NCBI RefSeq assembly: GCF_002902945.1
Contig: NZ_CP026101.1
Location: forward strand, 744,001 to 808,000
Direction of reading: 5' to 3'
Length of the DNA stretch: 64,000 nucleotides
Origin: Paraburkholderia caribensis
GTDB lineage: Bacteria > Pseudomonadota > Gammaproteobacteria > Burkholderiales > Burkholderiaceae
In this document: piece by piece, positions 51,340 to 59,384 of the stretch
Layout: each line of letters starts with the position of its first letter
Numbering within the stretch: position 1 is the first letter of the stretch
Made by a program: the position numbers and the translations under genes
The notes under the pieces: model-generated
What the model saw: only the letters and a program-made list of their open reading frames with translations
Databases searched by the model: none
What the model was told of the DNA's origin: nothing

Positions 51340-52587
51340 ATGAAATTCCGTGCGATCATGGGCGCCCTGTGCGCCGCAGGTCTGATGTGTGGCGTCGCCA
51401 CGGCACAGGCGGCCGAATCGGTTGAAGTGCTGCACTGGTGGACCTCGGGCGGCGAATCGAAGGCTGTCGGCGTGCTGAAGGACGACCTGCAGAAGCAGGG
51501 TTACACGTGGAAGGACTTCGCGGTGGCAGGCGGTGCGGGCGCAGCGGCCATGACGGCACTGAAGACCCAGGTGATCTCGGGCAACGCGCCGAGCGCGGCT
51601 CAGATCAAGGGTCCGCTGATCCAGGACTGGGCATCGCAAGGCGTGCTCGTGAACATCGACTCCGTCGCGGGTGACTGGAAGAAGAACCTGCCGCCCGAAA
51701 TCGACAAGATCATTCACGCAGACGGCCACTACGTCGCGGCGCCGTTCTCGGTGCACCGCGTCAACTGGCTGTACATCAACAAGGCAGCGCTCGACAAGGC
51801 GGGCGGCAAGGTGCCGACCACGTGGACCGAGTTCTTCGCTGTCGCCGACAAGATGAAGGCAGCCGGCATCCAGCCGATCGCGATGGGCGGCCAGCCGTGG
51901 CAAGACCTGACGCTGTGGGAAGACGTCGTGCTGTCGGAAGGCGCGGACTTCTACAAGAAGGCGCTCGTCGACCTCGACCAGAAGACGCTGACCTCGGACA
52001 AGATGGTCCAGGTGTTCGACACGGTCCGCAAGATCCAGGGTTACTTCGACAGCGGCCGCACGGGCCGCGACTGGAACCTGGCAACGGCAATGGTCATCAA
52101 CGGCAAGGCCGGCATGCAGTTCATGGGCGACTGGGCGAAGGGCGAGTTCGCGAACGCGAACAAGAAGTCCGGTTCGGACTACATCTGCGCAGCCGTTCCG
52201 GGCACGGAGAAGTCGTACACGTTCAACGTCGACTCGTTCGTGTTCTTCCAGCAGAAGGGCCAAAAGGCAGCAACGCCGGGCCAGCTCGCGCTCGCGAAGA
52301 CCATCATGAGCCCGGAATTCCAGGAACAGTTCAGCCTGTACAAGGGCTCGATCCCGGTTCGTCTGGGTGTGTCGATGGATAAATTCGACGACTGCGCGAA
52401 GAAGTCCTACGCTGATGAACAGACGGCTATCAAGTCGGGCGGCTACGTGCCGTCGCTGGCTCACGGCATGGCTCAGCCGGACGCAGCAGCAGGCGCAATC
52501 TCGGACGTCGTGACGAAGTTCATGAACTCGAATCAGGACTCCAAGACGGCCGTTGCTGCACTCGCGAAGGCTGCGAAGACCAAGTAA
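51340..52587 (+). CDS. gtsA: glucose/mannose ABC transporter substrate-binding protein
   Basis: 415 residues with a Sec signal peptide (cleavage near AQAAE, about residue 24). VEVLHWWTSGGESKAVGVLK, HRVNWLYINK, GGQPWQDLTLWEDVV and GRDWNLATAMVINGKAGMQFMGDW match the Pseudomonas glucose-binding protein GtsA closely. Periplasmic. First gene of the gtsABC-ATPase operon and controlled from the promoter at 50869. Codon use is highly optimised (long runs of AAG, GGC, CTG), suggesting strong expression. Confidence 0.93.
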   Translation: MKFRAIMGALCAAGLMCGVATAQAAESVEVLHWWTSGGESKAVGVLKDDLQKQGYTWKDFAVAGGAGAAAMTALKTQVISGNAPSAAQIKGPLIQDWASQGVLVNIDSVAGDWKKNLPPEIDKIIHADGHYVAAPFSVHRVNWLYINKAALDKAGGKVPTTWTEFFAVADKMKAAGIQPIAMGGQPWQDLTLWEDVVLSEGADFYKKALVDLDQKTLTSDKMVQVFDTVRKIQGYFDSGRTGRDWNLATAMVINGKAGMQFMGDWAKGEFANANKKSGSDYICAAVPGTEKSYTFNVDSFVFFQQKGQKAATPGQLALAKTIMSPEFQEQFSLYKGSIPVRLGVSMDKFDDCAKKSYADEQTAIKSGGYVPSLAHGMAQPDAAAGAISDVVTKFMNSNQDSKTAVAALAKAAKTK

Positions 52588-52752
52588 GGCAGTCGTAGCA
52601 CAGTTGTAGCAGAACGCCCGGCGCGTATGGCCTTGAATGATCCATGCGCGCCGGACGACGATGGTGCGATGCATGGTGCAATGCATCACCGCGCCTCTGC
52701 CGTTCCGGTGTCTTCCCCTGATGCCTGACGGCACAGTTCCAGGAGTCAAGTT

Positions 52753-53691
52753 GTGACTGCTTCTATTAGCGGAAACGCAAAAGGCACGGCGTCAACAGCA
52801 CGCGTGTCGCCGATGGCGGCATTGGCCGACCGCTGGATGCCGAAGCTGGTGTTGTCTCCCAGCATTGTTATCAGCCTGGTCTTTGTCTACGGTTTTATTC
52901 TCATCACGGGTTATCTGTCGCTGTCTACGTCGCGACTGATGCCGCGTTACGATTTCGCCGGTTTCGACCGGTACGTCGAACTGTTCGATAACGACGTCTG
53001 GTGGACGTCGGCGGCGAACCTTGGCTGGTTCGGTATTCCGTTTATCGCGATCTGCGTCGGTCTGGGTCTGTTCCTCGCGATCCTGCTTGATCAGAAGATT
53101 CGCAACGAAGGCGCATTGCGCGCGGTGTTCCTGTATCCGATGGCGCTGTCGTTCATCGTGACGGGCACGGCCTGGCAGTGGATTCTGAACCCCGATCTCG
53201 GCTTCCAGAAAGTGCTGAACGACTGGGGCTGGACGAGCTTCTCGTTCGGTTGGCTGGGCGACCCCGACAAGGCGATTTTCTGCGTCGTGATCGCGGCCGT
53301 GTGGCAATCCACAGGTTTTGTGATGGCGCTGTTCCTCGCCGGCTTGCGTGGTGTGGACAGCGAGATCTTCAAGGCTGCGCAGGTGGATGGCGCGACGCTG
53401 CCCACTATCTACCGCAAGATCGTGATTCCAAGCATGCGCCCCGTGTTCTTCTCGGTGCTGCTGATTCTCTGCCACATCACGATCAAGACCTTCGACCTCG
53501 TCGTCGCGTTGACGGCGGGCGGTCCGGGCACGTCGTCGTCGCTGCCCGCGATGTTCATGTACACGTTTTCGTTCAACCGTGGGCAACTCGGCGTCGGCGC
53601 TGCGTCGTCGATGATGATGCTCGCAACCGTCGTGGCCGTGCTCGTGCCGCTGATGTACCTTGAATCGAGGAGCACGCGCAATGCAGCCTAA
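52753..53691 (+). CDS. gtsB: glucose ABC transporter permease GtsB
   Basis: 312 residues from a GTG at 52753 (CCAGGAG about 7 nt upstream). About six helices and the MalF-type EAA loop (EIFKAAQVDGATLPTIYRKIVIP, in two parts). Overlaps gtsC by 11 nt. Confidence 0.92.
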   Translation: MTASISGNAKGTASTARVSPMAALADRWMPKLVLSPSIVISLVFVYGFILITGYLSLSTSRLMPRYDFAGFDRYVELFDNDVWWTSAANLGWFGIPFIAICVGLGLFLAILLDQKIRNEGALRAVFLYPMALSFIVTGTAWQWILNPDLGFQKVLNDWGWTSFSFGWLGDPDKAIFCVVIAAVWQSTGFVMALFLAGLRGVDSEIFKAAQVDGATLPTIYRKIVIPSMRPVFFSVLLILCHITIKTFDLVVALTAGGPGTSSSLPAMFMYTFSFNRGQLGVGAASSMMMLATVVAVLVPLMYLESRSTRNAA

Positions 53692-54538
53692 GATGAACAT
53701 CAGCCGCGTTGTCATCTATGCGGCGCTGATTCTGTTTGCGTTGTACTTCCTGTTCCCGCTGTACGTGATGCTGTCGACGTCGTTCAAGGATATCGACCAG
53801 CTGCGCAGCGGCAACCTGCTGACGCCGCCCACGCACTGGACCTTCGCGCCGTGGATCAAAGCGTGGAGCGAAGCCTGTACGGGCGTGCGTTGCGAAGGCA
53901 TGCAGCCGTTCTTCTTCAATTCGGTGAAGATGGTGATTCCGGCCGTGCTGTTGTCGTCGATCATCGGCGCGTTCAACGGTTATGTGCTGACGCACTGGCG
54001 TTTCCGCGGCGCGGATGCGTTCTTCACGATGCTGCTGGTCGGCTGCTTCATTCCGTTCCAGGCGATCCTGCTGCCGATGGCGCGCGTGCAAGGCTACTTC
54101 GGCCTGTCGAACACGATTGGCGGGCTGGTGCTGGTGCACGTGGTCTACGGTATCGCGTTCACGACGATGTTCTTCCGCAACTTCTACGTGAGCGTGCCGG
54201 CGGAACTGGTGAAGGCGGCGCGTATCGACGGTGCGGGGTTCTTCATGATCTTCACGAAGATCATGATGCCGATCTCGCTGCCTATCTTCATGGTGTGCCT
54301 GATCTGGCAATTCACGCAGATCTGGAATGACTTCCTGTTCGGTATCGTGTTCTCCGGCGTCGATTCGATGCCGATCACCGTGGCGCTGAACAACCTCGTG
54401 AATACGTCGACGGGCGTGAAGGAATACAACGTCGACATGGCGGGCGCGATCATCGCGGCACTGCCGACGCTGCTCGTCTACGTGATCGCCGGCCGCTATT
54501 TCGTGCGCGGCCTGACGGCGGGCGCGGTGAAGGGTTAA
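53681..54538 (+). CDS. gtsC: glucose ABC transporter permease GtsC
   Basis: 285 residues from ATG 53681 (GAGGAG about 9 nt upstream). MalG-type permease: FPLYVMLSTSFKDIDQL at the start, the EAA loop ELVKAARIDGAGFFMIFTKIMMP, and six helices. The start lies within the end of gtsB, giving coupled translation. Confidence 0.92.
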   Translation: MQPKMNISRVVIYAALILFALYFLFPLYVMLSTSFKDIDQLRSGNLLTPPTHWTFAPWIKAWSEACTGVRCEGMQPFFFNSVKMVIPAVLLSSIIGAFNGYVLTHWRFRGADAFFTMLLVGCFIPFQAILLPMARVQGYFGLSNTIGGLVLVHVVYGIAFTTMFFRNFYVSVPAELVKAARIDGAGFFMIFTKIMMPISLPIFMVCLIWQFTQIWNDFLFGIVFSGVDSMPITVALNNLVNTSTGVKEYNVDMAGAIIAALPTLLVYVIAGRYFVRGLTAGAVKG

Positions 54539-54651
54539 TTTTGTGTAGGCCGCTGCTTGCGCGTTGGCGTGGGCGGCGGTGCTCAACGGTATCCGGCTCG
54601 CGTCGCCAGCTAGCGACGCATCCGCAGTACAGAGACTAGAGGATTCACAGC

Positions 54652-55767
54652 ATGGCAAGCCTTTCCATCCGTGACGTGTACAAGACCTACCCGAACGGGG
54701 TGCCTGTCCTGAAGGGTGTCAATATCGACATCGAAGACGGTCAGTTCCTGATTCTCGTCGGCGGCTCGGGCTGCGGTAAGTCGACGCTGCTCAACATGAT
54801 CGCCGGTCTCGAGACCGTGACGAAGGGTGATATTCAGATCGGCGGCAAGACGGTGAACAACCTGTCGCCGAAAGATCGCGATATCGCGATGGTGTTTCAG
54901 TCGTACGCGCTGTATCCGTCGATGACGGTGCGCGAGAATATTTCTTTCGGGTTGAATATCCGGAAGGTCGCGAAGGGCGAGCAGGATCAGATTGTGGCTC
55001 GTGTTTCGAAGCTGTTGCAGATCGAGCATTTGCTGGATCGGAAGCCTGGGCAGTTGTCAGGCGGCCAGCGTCAGCGGGTGGCGATGGGGCGGGCTTTGGC
55101 TCGCGATCCGGCTATGTTCTTGTTCGATGAGCCGTTGTCGAACCTCGATGCCAAGCTGCGGATCGAGATGCGCTCGGAAATCAAGCTGCTGCATCAACGC
55201 CTGGGTACGACCATCGTTTATGTGACGCACGATCAGATCGAGGCTATGACCTTGGGCGATCGTATCGCCGTCATGAAGGATGGTGTTGTTCAGCAGTTTG
55301 GGGCGCCGCAAGAGATCTATGATTCGCCTTCGAATCTGTTTGTGGCTGGGTTTATCGGTGCGCCGCCGATGAACTTCATTCAAGGTAAGGTTGTCGAGCA
55401 AGGTTCGGGCGTTGGGCTTGAACTCGATACGGGTGTGAAGCGATCGGTGCTGAATCTGCCTTTCGATGGCGCTGTGAAGTCGCATATCGGGCAGGATGTG
55501 ATTTTGGGTCTGCGCCCTGAACGCATTACCGATGCTCGCAATGCTCATAACGCTGACGACGCCAAGCTGCAAGCGATCGACGTTAAGGTCGATGTGATCG
55601 AGCCGACTGGACCGGATACGTTGGTGTTTGCGCAGGTGAATGGGAAGCGTATCGTTAGCCGCGTCCACCCGAGCGCAAATCCGCAACCGGATCAAGGCAT
55701 GTCGCTGATGTTCGATGTTTCTAAGGCGGTTCTGTTTGATCCTAAGACTGAAGCGCGGATTGCTTAA
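54652..55767 (+). CDS. gtsD: sugar ABC transporter ATP-binding protein (UgpC/MsmK/GtsD type)
   Basis: 371 residues. Walker A GGSGCGKSTLL, signature LSGGQRQRVAMGRA, Walker B MFLFDEPLSNLDAKL, HDQIEAM, and a C-terminal OB/TOBE regulatory part (VILGLRPERITDA). Energises the GtsBC channel. Codon use drifts toward T- and G-ending codons in the second half, unlike gtsA. Confidence 0.92.
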   Translation: MASLSIRDVYKTYPNGVPVLKGVNIDIEDGQFLILVGGSGCGKSTLLNMIAGLETVTKGDIQIGGKTVNNLSPKDRDIAMVFQSYALYPSMTVRENISFGLNIRKVAKGEQDQIVARVSKLLQIEHLLDRKPGQLSGGQRQRVAMGRALARDPAMFLFDEPLSNLDAKLRIEMRSEIKLLHQRLGTTIVYVTHDQIEAMTLGDRIAVMKDGVVQQFGAPQEIYDSPSNLFVAGFIGAPPMNFIQGKVVEQGSGVGLELDTGVKRSVLNLPFDGAVKSHIGQDVILGLRPERITDARNAHNADDAKLQAIDVKVDVIEPTGPDTLVFAQVNGKRIVSRVHPSANPQPDQGMSLMFDVSKAVLFDPKTEARIA

Positions 55768-55798
55768 AGTTAATTGTTGTAGTTGAGTTGTTTTGGGG

Positions 55799-55833
55799 AA
55801 GGCCCCGAGCGTTTAAGATGCGCTCGGGGCCTT
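55799..55833 (+). terminator. intrinsic terminator after the gts operon
   Basis: Stem AAGGCCCCGAGCG / CGCTCGGGGCCTT with a 9-base loop, then a T-rich stretch. Confidence 0.88.
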
Positions 55834-56239
55834 CTGGTTTTTGGGGCTCTGGTTTAGCTTGTGCAGGTGAAATGGCGGTTGGCAGGCAGTCATATACTTT
55901 GGATTGCTACCTAAACAAAGGTGGCCGGGTTTGGAAGCCTGCTAGTCGCATCACTGCAAAGGCCCGCGCAAGCGGGTCCGAGCATTTGCCTCAGCACGTC
56001 TATGGGCGGGCCGTGGTAGGGGAGCCGCGAGGCTCGCCGGTGTGCGATTCCGGTCTTCCAACCTTGTCATGTGCCCGCTCACCCGTTTGGAAGCGAGTGT
56101 CGGGCGGTTCTCTTGTTAGCGGCGATTCTTCAAGAATATGTGGAGTCGCAATAACAGTGATTTCAGAAGACGGCATCGCATCGCGAGTGCCGTCATTCAC
56201 TTGTGGTCCGTCGCGAAGACTCAAACTGTACGGTTTCTC
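55834..56239. other. structured intergenic sequence, possible Ash-like repeat remnant
   Basis: About 400 bases between convergent genes. Visible: GGCCCGC/GCGGGTCC and GAGCC/GGCTC hairpins, and three related GTTTGGAAG-type motifs (about 55931, 56059 inverted, 56091). A plus-strand frame reads GRVWKPAS, then GRAVVGEPRGSPV and ARSPVWKR, reminiscent of the Ash/P4-type leader family spread in proteobacterial genomes. I cannot tell whether it is coding. Confidence 0.35.
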
Positions 56240-56860
56240 TCAATGCGGCAACCGCACATCCAACTTAAACGTCACCAGCCGCGCCACAAGAATGAACCCC
56301 GTAGCAATCAAAACGCTGTAGACCGTATCAAAGTTGATGTAATCAAGCAGCAGATAAACCCAACACCCCACCAACGCACAAGTCGCATACGGCCTGGAAT
56401 CCCGCAAGATCAACGGCACCTCATTACAAATCACATCCCGAATAATCCCGCCGAACACGCCGGTGGCGACGCCCATCATCGAAGCCACGAACCAGGGCAT
56501 CTGTGCATCGAGCGCGAGCGAAGTCCCCGAAATACTAAACAGCCCAAGCCCCACCGCATCCGCGACCAGCAACACGCGCTCATTGAAAACCCGCGTATAA
56601 GCCTTCAGCACAAACGGCGCAAAAAACGAGAGAACAAAAATCAGAATCGCATACCACTGATGCTCGACCCAATAGAACGGCCTCCGATCGAGCAAAATAT
56701 CTCTAACCGTCCCACCGCCAAAAGCCGTCGCCATCGCCACAAGAAAAGTCCCAACAGCATCGAGCCGTCTGGTACGAGCTTCGATGAACCCTGAGATTGC
56801 GTAGGCGAAAATAGCCAGCGCTTCCATGATGGCAAGCGCGAGAGTGAGACGAGGATGCAT
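56240..56860 (-). CDS. TRIC-type cation channel family protein (YicG/UPF0126)
   Basis: 206 residues, seven helices in two repeated halves (FAYAISGFIEARTRRLDAVG; VLLVADAVGLGLFSISGTSLAL). GGGTVRDILLDRRP and GGIIRDVICNEVPLI are the duplicated glycine/arginine/aspartate motifs of the family, related to trimeric intracellular cation channels. Probably a K+ or cation channel in the inner membrane. Confidence 0.9.
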   Translation of the reverse strand: MHPRLTLALAIMEALAIFAYAISGFIEARTRRLDAVGTFLVAMATAFGGGTVRDILLDRRPFYWVEHQWYAILIFVLSFFAPFVLKAYTRVFNERVLLVADAVGLGLFSISGTSLALDAQMPWFVASMMGVATGVFGGIIRDVICNEVPLILRDSRPYATCALVGCWVYLLLDYINFDTVYSVLIATGFILVARLVTFKLDVRLPH

Positions 56861-56875
56861 CGTTGAAAAGCCTTC

Positions 56876-57691
56876 TCAGACTTTGCTAGACGACGAAGAG
56901 GAAGACCCGGAACCAACCGACCCAGGCTGCAACAGCACAAGCACAGCACCCGCGCCCCCATCATGCGCACGCGCCTGAGAAAACGCGATCACTTCTTCCT
57001 TCTGCACGAGCCAAGCGCGCACCTTGCCCTTGAGCACGGGTTCTTTCCCAATCGACCCAAGCCCTTTCCCATGAATCACCCGCAAGCACCGCAACCCGCG
57101 CTTGCTCGATTCACGAATGAACTCGGACAGCGCCTCACGCGCTTCTTCGCGACGCATCCCATGCAGATCAAGCTGCGCCTGCACAATCCAGGCACCGCGC
57201 CGAAGCTTCTTAACGATTTCCTGGCTCACGCCCGGCCGACAATAAGAAAGCGACTCATCGGTGTCGAGCAAGACTTCAGGATCGAACTCATCGGAGATCG
57301 CCTCATGCAGCACGGCTTCTTCATCGAGTTTCGTCTGAACGGGGAGAGGCGCGGGCGGCGTACGAGGTACAGTCGCTCGCGGTTTCGCGCCGAGCGGCGC
57401 GACTTCGCCGATCTCACGCCGGAACATATCGGCATCGGCAGCCGCCTCACGCGATGCTTGCGCTGCCGCCGCCTTTTGACGTTGAGCGCGTTGAGAAGCG
57501 CCTTTCAAGGCGTCGCGCAGACCGCCAAGCCCAGCCAAGCCAGCACCAGACTCGACCAACGGCTTTTTCGATGAAGCCGAAGCCGAAGACGACCCAGCAC
57601 CAGACAATGCCGACGAATCATCGTTAGCAGGAGTAGCCGCCGCAATACGCGGCCGTTTCGGTTCGCTCGGATGGGGCAGATTCTTAGGCAT
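56876..57691 (-). CDS. Smr/MutS2-domain protein
   Basis: 271 residues from ATG 57691. The N-terminal half is low-complexity (Ser/Ala/Gln) with a helical QRAQRQKAAAAQASRE stretch; the Smr domain is at about 165-260 (LDLHGMRREEAREALSEFI, then CLRVIHGKGLGS). Smr domains nick or bind DNA or RNA. The start is uncertain: no good ribosome-binding site is seen and the frame opens to 57754. It ends in a poly-Ser tail (SGSSSSSSSKV). Confidence 0.85.
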   Translation of the reverse strand: MPKNLPHPSEPKRPRIAAATPANDDSSALSGAGSSSASASSKKPLVESGAGLAGLGGLRDALKGASQRAQRQKAAAAQASREAAADADMFRREIGEVAPLGAKPRATVPRTPPAPLPVQTKLDEEAVLHEAISDEFDPEVLLDTDESLSYCRPGVSQEIVKKLRRGAWIVQAQLDLHGMRREEAREALSEFIRESSKRGLRCLRVIHGKGLGSIGKEPVLKGKVRAWLVQKEEVIAFSQARAHDGGAGAVLVLLQPGSVGSGSSSSSSSKV

Positions 57692-57760
57692 AGCGATCAG
57701 ACGATGATTCGAAGCGGACAACGGACAATCACCCACGGCAACCCGTGTGAACACAAAACA

Positions 57761-57792
57761 AAAAGGGCCGCCGACATCCGCCGCGGCCCTTC
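57761..57792 (-). terminator. intrinsic terminator after trxB
   Basis: On the minus strand AAGGGCCGC, an 11-base loop, GCGGCCCTT, T-run. It lies between trxB and the Smr gene. Confidence 0.82.
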
Positions 57793-57906
57793 CAACGTCA
57801 AAACAATCTCAACAACCGCGGCAAACAGGTGTTTGCCGCTATTCTACCGATCCGCGTCCGCCGTTCTGCTGAAACAACCCGGCAAACCCGGACGCGTCAA
57901 CAACGA

Positions 57907-58908
57907 TCAACGCTCGGCTTCAGCGCTCATCGCGCGTTCGCCGATCGACTCGTGGATGCTTTCCAGATAACGCTGCGCATCCAGCGCGGCCATACAACCC
58001 GTGCCTGCGCTCGTGATCGCCTGACGGTACACATGATCCTGCACGTCGCCTGCCGCGAACACGCCCGGCACGCTCGTGCCCGTTGCATTGCCCGTCAAGC
58101 CGCCGTTCGTGATGATGTAGCCGTTCTTCATCTCCAACTGGCCTTCGAAGATATCCGTATTCGGCTTGTGGCCGATCGCGACGAACAGACCTTGCAGTTC
58201 GATATCCGTGGTCGCGCCCGTCTTCACATCCTTGATGCGCAGACCGTTGACGCCGCCGTCATCGCCCTTCACTTCGTCGAGCGTGTGGTTCCACTTGATC
58301 TCGACGACGCCTTCCTTTTCCTTCTCCAGCAGACGGTCGATCAGGATCGGCTCGGCGCGGAACTTGTCGCGGCGGTGGATTACCGTGACCTTCTTCGCGA
58401 TGCCCGCGAGGTACAGCGCTTCTTCTACCGCCGTATTGCCGCCGCCGACCACGGCGACGTGCTGCTGCTTGTAGAAGAAGCCGTCGCAGGTCGCGCATGC
58501 CGACACGCCGCGGCCCATGAACAGTTCTTCCGACGGCAGGCCGAGATATTGCGCCGACGCGCCCGTCGCGATGATCAGCGAATCGCACGTGTACTCGCCC
58601 GAATCGCCGATCAGGCGGATCGGCTTCTCATTGAGCTTGGCCGTGTGGATGTGGTCGAAGATGATTTCGGTGTTGAAGCGCTCGGCGTGTTCGAGGAAGC
58701 GCGCCATCAGTTCCGGACCTTGCACGCCGTTGGCGTCGGCGGGCCAGTTTTCGACGTCCGTCGTGGTCATCAGCTGGCCGCCTTGCGCGAGGCCCGTGAC
58801 GAGCACGGGCGACAGGTTGGCGCGCGCCGCATAGACGGCCGCCGTGTAACCGGCAGGGCCGGAACCGAGAATCAGAACCTTCGCGTGTTTGGTCGGGGAA
58901 GCTGGCAT
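57907..58908 (-). CDS. trxB: thioredoxin-disulfide reductase
   Basis: 333 residues. FAD site LILGSGPAGYTAAVYAARA, redox pair C138-A-T-C141 (SACATCDGFFY), NADPH site VVGGGNTAVEEALYL, and GVFAAGDVQD near the C-terminus. Keeps thioredoxin reduced with NADPH. Divergent from ftsK, the usual Burkholderia neighbour. Confidence 0.97.
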   Translation of the reverse strand: MPASPTKHAKVLILGSGPAGYTAAVYAARANLSPVLVTGLAQGGQLMTTTDVENWPADANGVQGPELMARFLEHAERFNTEIIFDHIHTAKLNEKPIRLIGDSGEYTCDSLIIATGASAQYLGLPSEELFMGRGVSACATCDGFFYKQQHVAVVGGGNTAVEEALYLAGIAKKVTVIHRRDKFRAEPILIDRLLEKEKEGVVEIKWNHTLDEVKGDDGGVNGLRIKDVKTGATTDIELQGLFVAIGHKPNTDIFEGQLEMKNGYIITNGGLTGNATGTSVPGVFAAGDVQDHVYRQAITSAGTGCMAALDAQRYLESIHESIGERAMSAEAER

Positions 58909-59384
58909 GATCGAAATCCGTAAAAAGCGTCGGTCGGCGGCTGAAACACGGCTGCCATGACCGGCGGTACTGGCGTCGAGCCGGAAAACCTGCTTGACAC
59001 GTTAGATGGGTATCAGCGCCGTATTATAAAGGGCGGGGCTGGCGGCTGCTTCATGAAGCTTTACGATCAAACCGATAGTCGACGCCGACCGCCTAACCCC
59101 TGTTTCAGCACCAAAACCGGCCCAAAACGCCCGCGTTTTGCCCCAAAACGTATGGGAATTACGACATTCCTGGCCGTTCGGCCAACGTTACTGTCATTTA
59201 CAGCCTTGCGCGCAACAGTGCGTTTACAATAGTCGCCGACGAACGACAGGCGGCTTGCCGGCAGGATTCGGCTCAACGCGTCGGCACCGGGATCGGTCCC
59301 GACGGTGAATTGAAGGGCAACGGGAACCGGCCCCGAGAGGACCGGCACCTGAAACCGCTGCAGGCCGCACACGCAACAGGCTCA
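58909..59384. other. divergent intergenic region trxB/ftsK
   Basis: 476 bases. It contains a TTGACA (58994-58999) without a well-spaced -10 and an AT-rich TATTATAAA (59022-59030). A TACAAT lies at 59224-59229, followed by a GC-rich leader with several small hairpins up to ftsK. No gene recognised. Confidence 0.5.

Noticed and set aside
59310..59384. Sequence ahead of ftsK with a local resemblance to 23S rRNA (a CCTGAAACCG-type stretch)
   Set aside because: The match is short, the flanks do not continue as rRNA, and it lies in a normal ftsK leader.
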